In this document: piece by piece, positions 6,177-14,066 of the stretch | Numbering within the stretch: the stretch's first letter is position 1 | Layout: every line of letters starts with the position of its first letter | Program-made: the position numbers and the translations under genes | Notes under the pieces: model-generated | Databases searched by the model: none | Seen by the model: the letters and a program-made list of their open reading frames with translations, nothing else | Told to the model about the DNA's origin: nothing | Source of the DNA: an uncultured Planococcus sp. | GTDB taxonomy: Bacteria > Bacillota > Bacilli > Bacillales_A > Planococcaceae | Assembly: GCA_947493585.1 (NCBI GenBank) | Contig: CANLRI010000001.1 | Location: 1,488,001 to 1,552,000, forward strand | Reading direction: 5' to 3' | Length of the DNA: 64,000 nucleotides

Positions 6177-7361
6177 ATGACAATGAAACCGTTTACTCGC
6201 ATACATTTAATCGTTTTGGATTCTGTTGGCATTGGCGAAGCGCCGGATGCTGAAGCTTTTGGGGACAAAGGGGCGGATACGCTCGGCCACATCGCGCAAT
6301 CCGTGGGCGGGCTCTCGATGCCGAATATGGAGAAGCTGGGCCTAGCCAACATCGTGCCTGTCAAAGGACTCGAAGCACAACAAACACCAGCTGCCCATTT
6401 CGGGCGTCTCGAGGAGGCTTCTGTCGGAAAAGATACCATGACAGGCCATTGGGAGATCATGGGACTCAACATCGATACACCGTTTAAAGTTTATCCGGAC
6501 GGATTTCCGCCGGAATTGATCGACAAGCTTGAACAAGCAACAGGCCGAAAAGTCATCGGCAATAAACCGGCTAGCGGAACGGAAATCCTGGATGAACTCG
6601 GGCAACAACATATGGAGACAGGGGCATTGATCGTTTATACGTCTGCGGATCCCGTTCTGCAAATTGCCGCACACGAAGAAGTCATTCCGCTCGATGAGTT
6701 GTACCGGATTTGTGAGACAGCCCGTGAATTGACCTTGGACCCAGAATTTTTGGTCGGGCGCGTCATCGCGCGTCCGTTCCTTGGTGAACCAGGCGCATTT
6801 AAACGCACATCTAACCGCCACGATTATGCCTTAACGCCTTTTGACCGCACTGTCATGAATGAACTTCAGGATGCCGGAAAAGACGTTATCGCAATTGGCA
6901 AGATCAACGATATCTATAACGGCGCAGGCGTAACCGAATCTGTGAGAACGACAGATAACGCGGACGGCATGGATAAGCTCGTGCAAGTGGTCGGAAAGGA
7001 TTTCAATGGCTTGAGCTTTTTGAACCTTGTTGATTTTGATGCGCTCTTTGGGCATCGCAGAGACCCAGAAGGCTATGCGAAAGCGCTTGAGGCATTTGAT
7101 ATACGCTTGCCGGAAGTGCTGGACGGCTTGAAAGAAAACGATCTTCTGCTAATTACAGCAGACCATGGAAACGACCCGACTTTCCCAGGAACTGACCATA
7201 CACGCGAATATGTTCCTCTTCTCGCATATTCTCCCCGTTTCAACGGCGGATCTGATCTTGGGACTGGATCGACATTTGCGGATATCGGTGCGACCATTGC
7301 CGAGAATTTCGCTTGTGAACTGCCGAAATTCGGCACAAGCTTTCTATCGAAACTAAACTAA
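6177..7361 (+). CDS. deoB: Phosphopentomutase
   Basis: Interconverts ribose 1-phosphate or deoxyribose 1-phosphate with the 5-phosphates, linking nucleoside breakdown to central metabolism. The 394-residue protein belongs to the alkaline phosphatase superfamily: [16 protein letters not shown] near the N-terminus, KDTMTGHWE with the phosphoacceptor Thr, and the late metal ligands ADHGND and GTDHTRE. The ATG follows TAAGGAGGAACTTAC. It is co-directional with pdp, 18 bases downstream, which makes the substrate it consumes. The intervening pupG of B. subtilis is missing. Confidence 0.95.
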   Translation: MTMKPFTRIHLIVLDSVGIGEAPDAEAFGDKGADTLGHIAQSVGGLSMPNMEKLGLANIVPVKGLEAQQTPAAHFGRLEEASVGKDTMTGHWEIMGLNIDTPFKVYPDGFPPELIDKLEQATGRKVIGNKPASGTEILDELGQQHMETGALIVYTSADPVLQIAAHEEVIPLDELYRICETARELTLDPEFLVGRVIARPFLGEPGAFKRTSNRHDYALTPFDRTVMNELQDAGKDVIAIGKINDIYNGAGVTESVRTTDNADGMDKLVQVVGKDFNGLSFLNLVDFDALFGHRRDPEGYAKALEAFDIRLPEVLDGLKENDLLLITADHGNDPTFPGTDHTREYVPLLAYSPRFNGGSDLGTGSTFADIGATIAENFACELPKFGTSFLSKLN

Positions 7362-7379
7362 AAAAGGCGGTAATGATCA

Positions 7380-8684
7380 ATGAGAATGGTGGACTTGATT
7401 GAAAAGAAACGCGACGGCCACGAGCTGTCTACAGAAGAAATCCGTTTTATCGTCTCTGGCTACACAAATGGAGAAATCGCCGATTATCAAATGAGTTCCT
7501 TTTTGATGGCGGTGTTTTTCCAGGATATGAGTGAGCGCGAGCGTGCAGATTTAACGATGGCGATGGCGGAGTCGGGCGATCAGATCGACTTATCGGCTAT
7601 CGAAGGCATCAAAGTGGACAAACATTCAACTGGTGGGGTTGGCGACACGACGACGCTAGTATTGGGCCCACTCGTCGCTGCCTGCGGAGTACCGGTTGCG
7701 AAAATGAGCGGACGCGGACTTGGCCACACAGGTGGGACAATTGATAAACTCGAAGCGATCGATGGTTTCCATGTGGAATTGTCGACGGAAGATTTCATCA
7801 GCCAAGTGAACGGACACAAATTGGCGGTCATCGGCCAGAGCGGCAATTTGACGCCAGCCGATAAGAAAATGTATTCCTTGCGAGATGTGACGGCAACTGT
7901 CAACAGTATCCCATTGATCGCAAGTTCGATCATGAGCAAAAAAATCGCTGCCGGCGCCGATGCCATCGTCCTTGACGTAAAAACTGGCGAAGGCGCATTC
8001 ATGAAAACCCAAGAAGACGCTAAAAAACTGGCGCACGCGATGGTCGGCATCGGTAATGCGACAGGGCGCAAAACGATGGCCATCATTTCCGACATGAGCC
8101 AGCCTTTAGGATATGCGATCGGTAACGCGCTGGAAGTAAAAGAGGCCATCGAAACGCTGCAAGGCAAAGGCCCAGAAGACCTGACTGAACTGTGCCTCGT
8201 GCTCGGCAGCCAAATGGTCGTGGTCGGCGGCAAGGCGGACACTTTGGAAGAGGCGCGGACTATGCTAGAAGGCGTCATCAAAGACGGCTCAGCACTGCAA
8301 GCATTCCGTCAGTTGATCGAAGACCAAGGCGGCAACCCGGCTGTAGTGGACGATCTCAGCCTATTGCCGCAAGCGAAGTTCGTCACCGAGCTGCCAGCCA
8401 AGCAAGACGGCTATATTTCCTATATGGAAGCGGATGAAATCGGAACAGCGGCCATGGTGCTCGGCGCCGGCCGTGCGACAAAGGATTCGGTCATTGATCT
8501 ATCGGTCGGTTTGGTGCTGCACAAGAAAGTCGGCGATTTCGTCAAACAAGGCGAGTCGCTCGCAACCATTTATTCCAACACACAAGACCTCGCGGAATGC
8601 CAGGAAATGTTATACAATAGTATCGAGTATTCAAACGAGCCAGTTGAAGCGATTCAACTTGTTTCGGCATTGATCACCGATTAA
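7380..8684 (+). CDS. pdp: Pyrimidine-nucleoside phosphorylase
   Basis: Phosphorolyses uridine, thymidine and deoxyuridine to the base plus (deoxy)ribose 1-phosphate, which DeoB then isomerises. The 434-residue product shows the family signature [19 protein letters not shown], the phosphate-binding KHSTGGVGD loop and the C-terminal domain ([11 protein letters not shown]). Length equals that of the B. subtilis enzyme. The start [10 protein letters not shown] at 7380 aligns with the B. subtilis protein and follows AAGGCGG. A terminator ends the deoB-pdp unit. In B. subtilis dacF, the spoIIA operon and spoVA lie between pdp and lysA; here lysA follows after 66 bases. Confidence 0.95.
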   Translation: MRMVDLIEKKRDGHELSTEEIRFIVSGYTNGEIADYQMSSFLMAVFFQDMSERERADLTMAMAESGDQIDLSAIEGIKVDKHSTGGVGDTTTLVLGPLVAACGVPVAKMSGRGLGHTGGTIDKLEAIDGFHVELSTEDFISQVNGHKLAVIGQSGNLTPADKKMYSLRDVTATVNSIPLIASSIMSKKIAAGADAIVLDVKTGEGAFMKTQEDAKKLAHAMVGIGNATGRKTMAIISDMSQPLGYAIGNALEVKEAIETLQGKGPEDLTELCLVLGSQMVVVGGKADTLEEARTMLEGVIKDGSALQAFRQLIEDQGGNPAVVDDLSLLPQAKFVTELPAKQDGYISYMEADEIGTAAMVLGAGRATKDSVIDLSVGLVLHKKVGDFVKQGESLATIYSNTQDLAECQEMLYNSIEYSNEPVEAIQLVSALITD

Positions 8685-8687
8685 ACG

Positions 8688-8719
8688 AATCTTGCTGGGT
8701 CTAGGCTCAGCAAGATTTT
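8688..8719 (+). terminator. Terminator of deoB-pdp
   Basis: AATCTTGCTG pairs with CAGCAAGATT and is followed by TTTTT. Confidence 0.85.
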
Positions 8720-8750
8720 TACTATACATAGCCATTCAGGAGGAGTCGAC

Positions 8751-10073
8751 ATGCATCTATACGGCACACAATCAATTAACGAAAAAGGCCATTTGACGAT
8801 TGGGGGAGTAGACACGGTAGATCTTGCAGCGCAATACGGCACACCGCTTTTCGTCTATGACATTGCACTTTTTCGCGAACGCGCTCAAGCATTTCAAAAA
8901 ACATTCGAAACTGAACAGGTAGGCTATCAAGTCGCGTATGCCAGTAAAGCTTTCTCCGGCATCGCCATCTACCAAGTTGCAGCACAAGAAGGGCTATCGC
9001 TTGATGTTGTATCCGGCGGCGAACTTTACACCGCTATACAAAGCGGATTCCCGAAAGACAAGATCCACTTCCATGGCAATAACAAAAGCCAAGCGGAAAT
9101 CGATATGGCTTTTGATGAGCAAATCGGCTGCATCGTTGTCGATAATTTTCATGAGATCGAGCTGCTGAAAAAAACAGCGGAACGGCGCCAGCAGAAGATG
9201 AACATCTTGCTGCGTGTCACGCCAGGAATTGAAGCCCATACCCATGATTACATCACGACAGGGCAGGAAGACTCGAAATTCGGATTTGATTTGAACAATG
9301 GCCAGGCAGACCGTGCTTTCAAAGAAACTTACGCACACGAACAGCTCGAATTGATCGGCCTTCACTGCCATATCGGGTCTCAGATTTTCGAAACCGCGGC
9401 ATTCCAGATGGCTTCTGAAAAATTGCTGTTGAAAATGGCGGGGTGGAAACAAGCCCATTCCTATACATGCAGCGTGTTGAATCTAGGCGGCGGCTTCGGC
9501 ATTCGCTATACGGAAGAAGATGCACCGCTTGAGCCGGCCGTGTATGTAAAAGACATGATCCGCACAGTCAAAATCGCATCTGAAGAAGCAGGTTTCCCAG
9601 TGCCGGAAATTTGGATCGAGCCGGGTCGTTCATTGATCGGCGACGCTGGCACGACACTCTATACGATCGGGTCGACAAAAGATGTGCCTGACACTCGCCG
9701 TTATGCAGCGGTCGACGGGGGCATGTCCGACAATATCCGCCCGGCACTTTACGGAGCGAAATACAGTTCCTTGCTGGCCAACCGTGCGCAAGATCAGGCG
9801 GGACAAGTGTATACGATCGCAGGGAAATGCTGTGAATCCGGTGATAAGCTCATCGAAGAAGCCCAATTGCCGGAAGTTTCCGCCGGGGATATCCTGGCCG
9901 TTTTTTGCACCGGTGCATACGGCTATTCCATGGCGAGCAATTACAACCGCATCACCCGCCCCGCAGTCGTCTTTGCAGAAGGCGGCAAACACCAGCTCGT
10001 TATCCGGCGTGAGAGCTTTGAAGATTTGGTTAAAAATGAAGTGGGCTATCTGCAAGAGGAGGCTAAACGTTGA
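8751..10073 (+). CDS. lysA: Diaminopimelate decarboxylase
   Basis: Pyridoxal phosphate enzyme that decarboxylates meso-diaminopimelate to lysine, the last step of lysine synthesis. The 440-residue protein has the alanine-racemase-type barrel with the Schiff-base lysine Lys66 in VAYASKAFSG. The glycine loop GGGFGIRY follows, and the C-terminal CCESGD contributes the active-site Cys. The ATG follows CAGGAGGAG. The 3' end overlaps a 34-codon TTG-start frame by four bases. No lysine riboswitch is visible in the short upstream gap. The dapB gene of the same pathway lies at 54588. Confidence 0.95.
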   Translation: MHLYGTQSINEKGHLTIGGVDTVDLAAQYGTPLFVYDIALFRERAQAFQKTFETEQVGYQVAYASKAFSGIAIYQVAAQEGLSLDVVSGGELYTAIQSGFPKDKIHFHGNNKSQAEIDMAFDEQIGCIVVDNFHEIELLKKTAERRQQKMNILLRVTPGIEAHTHDYITTGQEDSKFGFDLNNGQADRAFKETYAHEQLELIGLHCHIGSQIFETAAFQMASEKLLLKMAGWKQAHSYTCSVLNLGGGFGIRYTEEDAPLEPAVYVKDMIRTVKIASEEAGFPVPEIWIEPGRSLIGDAGTTLYTIGSTKDVPDTRRYAAVDGGMSDNIRPALYGAKYSSLLANRAQDQAGQVYTIAGKCCESGDKLIEEAQLPEVSAGDILAVFCTGAYGYSMASNYNRITRPAVVFAEGGKHQLVIRRESFEDLVKNEVGYLQEEAKR

Positions 10074-10174
10074 GAAAGCAGAACATCATGCTGTTCCTGT
10101 TCGTCCTGTTGATGGCGTTCGCCTGGGGCATTGCCTACTGGCTGTTCTTTGCAGACAACGTCACTGGCGGCTGA
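10070..10174 (+). CDS. 34-residue membrane peptide coupled to lysA
   Basis: A very small frame starting with TTG at 10070, four bases inside the lysA stop (TTGA overlap). AGAGGAGG lies seven bases upstream, one of the strongest ribosome binding sites nearby, inside the lysA coding sequence. The peptide (about 34 residues) has two charged residues, then a hydrophobic span of about 20 residues (MLFLFVLLMAFAWGIAYWLF) and a short polar tail. The ribosome binding site and four-base overlap suggest translational coupling. Function is unknown, and I know of no named homologue. A second possible start is ATG 10088. Confidence 0.5.
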   Translation: MRKQNIMLFLFVLLMAFAWGIAYWLFFADNVTGG

Positions 10175-10254
10175 CCCTGTGTAAACTTGAGTTATTGAGG
10201 AGTTTATAGTAGTATGGGTAAAGCTGCTTTTAAGATGAAAATGAGGGATCAATT

Positions 10255-10614
10255 ATGTTATACAGATACAAAAAATCATTTGAAAAGATCGCCATGGGCT
10301 TATTGTCTTTCATGCCCAAAGAACGCGAACTGAAAAAGCTGCAGCAGACCATGCACATCTACGAAGAAAACCCGGAATGGCAATTGTTCCTATGGAAAAA
10401 AGAGGACGATTTTGTCGGGCTGTTAGGTGTGGAAGTCGCAGATGATCATTACACCATCCATCATGTATCGGTGAATCCATCCCATCGGGGCGACGGGATT
10501 GGCCATCAGATGATCGATAAGATTCAAGACATGATGCAGCACCGGGAAATGCGCGCTACAGATGAAACAGAAGCTTTCCTGAATAAATGCCCAGTAAAAA
10601 AAGGCGGCCTTTAA
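10255..10614 (+). CDS. ribT: GNAT-type N-acetyltransferase RibT
   Basis: The 119-residue protein has a GNAT fold with the acetyl-CoA loop HRGDGIGHQMI at about 79-90. RibT is the last gene of the riboflavin operon in B. subtilis; its substrate remains unproven. Here it stands alone: the ribD/ribE/ribBA/ribH genes that precede it in B. subtilis are not in the window, and its neighbours are lysA and ypuF. The ATG follows GAGGGATCAATT. Assignment rests on the position between lysA and scpA and on the GNAT motif. A riboflavin connection is therefore an inference from synteny. Confidence 0.8.
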   Translation: MLYRYKKSFEKIAMGLLSFMPKERELKKLQQTMHIYEENPEWQLFLWKKEDDFVGLLGVEVADDHYTIHHVSVNPSHRGDGIGHQMIDKIQDMMQHREMRATDETEAFLNKCPVKKGGL

Positions 10615-10638
10615 TTCTTAAAGGTTCCGCCTTTTTTT
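10595..10638. terminator. Shared terminator of ribT and ypuF
   Basis: AAAAAAGGCGG and CCGCCTTTTTTT form the outer stem, with an inner CCTTT/AAAGG pairing. It contains both stop codons and serves both convergent genes. Confidence 0.85.
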
Positions 10639-11118
10639 CTGTTGCCGGAGCGCAATGATTTCCGTACGGTCGCGTAGCCGGTGTTTGTGCATCAAGTAAT
10701 ACTCATCATGTGCAGGAGCCAAGTATTGCTGCTTTTGTTTTTCGATCGCTTGAACGAGTTCGCCTGGCACAAGCGGCAGGTCTCGATGCTCGAACGGCTC
10801 ACGGTCAGTGACTCCTTGTATCGATTCAACAAGAAGCCGGTTTAATTGCTGCTGGTCAAAGCCTTCAGTCCAAATACCCGCTTCAGCAAGTTTCGGCTTG
10901 GCTCGTATGAGCGAACGGAGCGCGCCGGGATAATTGCTGCGGCGCCAATGGTACATGCCGACCGCTAGCTGAATCCATCCGGTCAGCGGATGCGTCTTGT
11001 CTTTTGGCGCGATGAGCTTCCAGTACTCTTCGCCGACCTCATGGCATTCGAAATAATCTTTTTCATCATTGAAGTGGATAATATACTGAAGGAATAAGGG
11101 ATGGTTAAGCGGATGCAT
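10618..11118 (-). CDS. ypuF: DUF309 family protein (YpuF)
   Basis: A 166-residue soluble protein of the DUF309 family, function unknown. The family signature is clear: HFNDEKDYFECHEVGEEYW at about residues 15-33 with the conserved His/Glu set, then the helical GWIQLAVGMYHWRRSN. The conserved acidic and histidine residues look like a metal site, but this is inference. Start ATG 11118 follows AAAGGAG. It is the only leftward gene between lysA and fer, converges with ribT and diverges from scpA, the arrangement seen around scpA in related Bacillales. Confidence 0.85.
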   Translation of the reverse strand: MHPLNHPLFLQYIIHFNDEKDYFECHEVGEEYWKLIAPKDKTHPLTGWIQLAVGMYHWRRSNYPGALRSLIRAKPKLAEAGIWTEGFDQQQLNRLLVESIQGVTDREPFEHRDLPLVPGELVQAIEKQKQQYLAPAHDEYYLMHKHRLRDRTEIIALRQQKKRRNL

Positions 11119-11180
11119 TTCAATCTCCTTTCTTTTATAATGAAGTATAGTAGGAATATGAACAGTCAGGTGGTAGACAC

Positions 11181-11954
11181 ATGTCTTATGAAGTAAAAGT
11201 GGACGCCTTTGAAGGCCCGCTTGATTTATTATTGCATTTAATTCATCGTTTGGAAATCGATATTTACGATATACCCGTTTCCCAAATCACTACACAGTAT
11301 ATGGAGCATATCCGGGCAATGCAAGTGCTCGAACTCAACGAAGCAAGCGAGTACTTAGTGATGGCGGCGACTTTGCTGGCGATCAAGAGCAAGACGCTGC
11401 TGCCGGTGCACGAAGGGGAAATCGATGAACTCGATTACGAATTTGATGAGGAAGACCCCCGAGACGAACTGGTGTCGCGGCTGATCGAGTACAAGAAATA
11501 CAAAGAAGCAGCCAGCGAACTGAAGAAGCTCGAGAATGAACGGGCAGTGCTTTATTCGAAAGCGCCTGCTGACTTATCGGAACTTCAGCAGCAGCCCGAT
11601 GCCATGGAGTATGATGCCAATGCCTACGACATGCTCGGGGCATTCCAGAAGATGCTGCGCCGAAAGCAATTGAGAGCGCCGCTTTCGACGCGTGTAGCGC
11701 GCCAGGAAGTATCCATCAAAGAACAGATGGGCTCGATGGTCGAGCGGTTAAAGTCATTTAAAGGGCGTGCTAATTTTTTCGAACTTTTCCCATCTGATGA
11801 CCAAACGGTGCTTGTTGTTTCATTTTTGTCCTTGCTGGAATTGATGAAGCGGCAAGTGATTGCAGTCGAACAGCAAAAGAACTTCACCGAATTGTCGGTG
11901 GAACTGAGAAAGGAAACGTGGCAAGATGAAGAAGAACCTTTTGGGCCAAATTGA
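11181..11954 (+). CDS. scpA: Chromosome segregation and condensation protein ScpA
   Basis: Kleisin subunit that bridges the two SMC heads in the condensin complex SMC-ScpAB and is needed for chromosome organisation and segregation. The 257-residue protein has the N-terminal kleisin signature FEGPLDLLLHLIHRLEIDIYD (given in part: residues 9-29 carry it) and LVMAATLLAIKSKTLLP. An acidic middle and a C-terminal winged helix that binds an SMC head follow. Start ATG 11181 follows AGGTGG. The 3' end overlaps scpB by 29 bases, which implies coupled translation. Confidence 0.94.
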   Translation: MSYEVKVDAFEGPLDLLLHLIHRLEIDIYDIPVSQITTQYMEHIRAMQVLELNEASEYLVMAATLLAIKSKTLLPVHEGEIDELDYEFDEEDPRDELVSRLIEYKKYKEAASELKKLENERAVLYSKAPADLSELQQQPDAMEYDANAYDMLGAFQKMLRRKQLRAPLSTRVARQEVSIKEQMGSMVERLKSFKGRANFFELFPSDDQTVLVVSFLSLLELMKRQVIAVEQQKNFTELSVELRKETWQDEEEPFGPN

Positions 11955-12516
11955 AGCATTGCTGTTTGTCACAGGAGACGATGGCTTAAGTTTTAGCCAA
12001 TTGCAATTTTTGACAGAAGCTGATGCTGAACAAGTGGAGCAAGCACTCTCTGAGCTGAAAATTCGCTACAACGGGGAAACTTTTGGCGTGACGCTGAAAG
12101 AGCTGGCAGGCGTTTATCAATTGGTGACCAAGCCGGAAATGGCGGAAACCATCCAAAAACTGGTGGAAAACCCGACCCCTCAATCGTTGTCACAGGCTTC
12201 GCTTGAAGTGCTGGCTATCGTGGCATACAAGCAGCCAATCACACGAGTCGAACTAGAGGATTTGCGCGGCGTGAAAAGCGAAAAAGCGCTGGCGACTCTC
12301 GCTGCCAAGGGCTTGATACAGGAATGCGGGCGTGCGGAAGGGACAGGGCGTGCTATATTGTACGGCACGACTGATGAATTCCTTAATTATTTTGGGTTGA
12401 AGAACTTGGAGGAATTGCCTCCGCTTCCTGAAGAAATGGCACAAGAGCCGGAAGAAGACAGCGATCTTTTCATGACGAAATTTCAAGAAGCATTCAAAGA
12501 AGAAGTAAATGCATAG
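11926..12516 (+). CDS. scpB: Chromosome segregation and condensation protein ScpB
   Basis: Winged-helix partner that dimerises and binds the ScpA middle region in the SMC complex. The 196-residue sequence begins MKKNLLGQIEALLFVTGDD and contains the family motif ALAIVAYKQPITRVELEDLRG-like segment at about residues 94-115 (here VLAIVAYKQPITR). The C-terminal tail past about residue 165 is acidic. The start at 11926 lies inside scpA; AAAGGAAACG precedes it. A terminator follows, unlike in B. subtilis where ypuI, dacB and spmAB come next. Confidence 0.94.
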   Translation: MKKNLLGQIEALLFVTGDDGLSFSQLQFLTEADAEQVEQALSELKIRYNGETFGVTLKELAGVYQLVTKPEMAETIQKLVENPTPQSLSQASLEVLAIVAYKQPITRVELEDLRGVKSEKALATLAAKGLIQECGRAEGTGRAILYGTTDEFLNYFGLKNLEELPPLPEEMAQEPEEDSDLFMTKFQEAFKEEVNA

Positions 12517-12528
12517 GAGCTTACTGGG

Positions 12529-12563
12529 AAGACTGGGACGCATTAACAGTCTTCTTTTCTTTT
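12529..12563 (+). terminator. Terminator of scpAB
   Basis: AAGACTG pairs with CAGTCTT around GGACGCATTAA and is followed by CTTTTCTTTT. Confidence 0.7.
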
Positions 12564-12585
12564 GAGCGATGCGCTTTCTCTTTGG

Positions 12586-12652
12586 CCGGAATTATGCCAT
12601 AATTCCGGTTAGAAAGACCGCGAAGAACGTGAATCGGCTGCCTATGCAGCCG
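12586..12652. repeat. Palindrome plus second hairpin upstream of rluB
   Basis: A 23-base palindrome (12586-12608) has perfect 11-base arms CCGGAATTATG and CATAATTCCGG around a single C. A second perfect hairpin, CGGCTGC-CTAT-GCAGCCG, lies at 12635-12652, 28 bases before the rluB start. Neither is followed by a T-run, so they are not standard terminators. They may be an operator or structures in the rluB leader. Confidence 0.6.
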
Positions 12653-12680
12653 GTATTTAATTAGATGGGGTGAACAGGAA

Positions 12681-13412
12681 ATGGAAAGATTACAGAAAGT
12701 AATGGCGCATGCAGGAATTGCATCTAGGCGCAAAGCAGAACAAATGATTTTAGATGGGAAAGTGAAAGTGAACGGGAAAACCGTCAAAGAGTTGGGAGTC
12801 AAAGTGACACCGTCCGATAAGATTGAAGTGGAAGGCGTCCAAATGGAAAAAGAACGCAAAGTTTACTTTTTGCTATACAAGCCGCGCGGCGTTATTTCGG
12901 CAGTGTCCGATGACAAAAACCGTAAAGTTGTGACGGATTTCTTCCCGAACATCGAAGAGCGCATCTATCCTGTCGGTCGACTTGATTACGATACTTCAGG
13001 ATTGCTGCTGTTGACGAACGACGGTGAATTCGCCAATAGTTTGACACATCCGAAATTCGAGATCGACAAGACCTATGTCGCGCGTTTAAAAGGAATCCCA
13101 ACTAGAGAAGATCTCCAGAAACTCGAACGCGGCATCAAATTGGAAGACGGCATGACAGCACCGGCAAAAGTGAAATTATTGTCAGCCGATACGAAAATGG
13201 CAAAAGCGATTGTCCAGATCACTATCCACGAAGGACGCAACCGTCAAGTCCGCCGCATGTTCGAAGCGATTGGCTTCCCTGTGCAAAAACTGAGCCGTGA
13301 ACAATTCGCCTTTTTGACCTTGCATAGTTTGAATGCTGGGGAATCGAGAGAGCTTAGCCCTCACGAAGTGAAACAGCTGCGAGTGCTTGCGGATACCGGC
13401 AAACGCCGCTAA
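12681..13412 (+). CDS. rluB: 23S rRNA pseudouridine synthase B
   Basis: Isomerises a uridine in 23S rRNA (position 2605 in E. coli numbering). The 243-residue protein has an N-terminal S4 RNA-binding domain (about 1-55, RLQKVMAHAGIASRRKAEQ). The RsuA-type catalytic domain carries Asp102 in the motif VGRLDYDTSGLLLLTNDG. The late HEGRNRQVRRM motif is intact. The ATG follows GGGGTGAACAGG. In B. subtilis rluB follows spmAB and precedes resA; here the spm and dacB genes are absent and resA follows directly. Confidence 0.93.
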   Translation: MERLQKVMAHAGIASRRKAEQMILDGKVKVNGKTVKELGVKVTPSDKIEVEGVQMEKERKVYFLLYKPRGVISAVSDDKNRKVVTDFFPNIEERIYPVGRLDYDTSGLLLLTNDGEFANSLTHPKFEIDKTYVARLKGIPTREDLQKLERGIKLEDGMTAPAKVKLLSADTKMAKAIVQITIHEGRNRQVRRMFEAIGFPVQKLSREQFAFLTLHSLNAGESRELSPHEVKQLRVLADTGKRR

Positions 13413-13458
13413 CGTTCACAAACCCTTCAAAACTGCAGGCAGGCGCCTTATAAATCTT

Positions 13459-13467
13459 TGCTATAAT
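13459..13467 (+). promoter_or_regulatory. Extended -10 promoter of resA
   Basis: TGC-TATAAT at 13459-13467 is a perfect extended -10, but I see no -35 at the expected distance. Such promoters often need an activator. In B. subtilis the resA promoter is activated by ResD, whose gene lies in the same cluster here. Confidence 0.5.
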
Positions 13468-13501
13468 TGATTTGCATCCAATCCTTCGAAGGAGGATCTT
13501 T

Positions 13502-14053
13502 ATGAGTACGGAGAAAAAAAGAAACAAAAAGAAAAACCGGACGATCATGCGGTCTGTTATTTTGCTGCTATTGGTCGCGGCCATAGGTTATACCATCTAC
13601 AATAGTGTGACGGCCGATGAAGTGGAAGTACTGAGAGTGGGAGATGCAGCACCGGATTTTACGCTGACGGATCTCGACGGTGAAACCCATAAGCTGTCCG
13701 ATTATAAAGGGCAAGGCGTGTTCCTGAATTTCTGGGGCACATGGTGTGAACCGTGCATCAAGGAAATGCCCGCGATGGCTAGCCAGTACGATGTATATGA
13801 AGATCAAGGCGTCCAGATCCTTGCGGTAAATATTGCGCAATCGAATTTTGAAGTAGAGACATTCGCCCGTCAATACGGCCTCGATTTCCCGATTGTCATC
13901 GACCGCGACAAAAGCGTCATGACTGCATATAATATCCGCCCGCTTCCAACGACCATGCTGGTGAATCCGCAAGGTGAAATCCAGCGCATCGTGACCGGTG
14001 AAATGACAGAGCAGGACATCGCAGGTTTTATGGAAGAAATCAAACCTGAATAA
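13502..14053 (+). CDS. resA: Thiol-disulfide oxidoreductase ResA
   Basis: Membrane-anchored thioredoxin-like protein on the outer face that reduces the haem-binding cysteines of apocytochrome c. The 183-residue sequence has a very basic start (MSTEKKRNKKKNR) and a membrane anchor at about residues 15-35. A thioredoxin fold follows with the redox pair Cys82-Glu-Pro-Cys85 (FWGTWCEPCIKEMP), the ResA-type CEPC motif. The start at 13502 follows AAGGAGGATCTTT; the frame extends upstream to 13472 but lacks a site. It heads the cluster resABCDE; resB starts 13 bases on. Confidence 0.95.
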   Translation: MSTEKKRNKKKNRTIMRSVILLLLVAAIGYTIYNSVTADEVEVLRVGDAAPDFTLTDLDGETHKLSDYKGQGVFLNFWGTWCEPCIKEMPAMASQYDVYEDQGVQILAVNIAQSNFEVETFARQYGLDFPIVIDRDKSVMTAYNIRPLPTTMLVNPQGEIQRIVTGEMTEQDIAGFMEEIKPE

Positions 14054-14066
14054 GGAGATTTTTGGG

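Noticed and set aside
7580-8281. Long leftward open frame (233 codons) opposite pdp
   Set aside because: It lies wholly antisense to the highly conserved pyrimidine-nucleoside phosphorylase gene, is serine-rich and low in complexity, and has no ribosome binding site. It is a shadow of the codon bias of pdp.
8685-8750. Lysine riboswitch upstream of lysA
   Set aside because: Only 66 bases separate pdp and lysA, most of them a terminator; there is no room for the aptamer.
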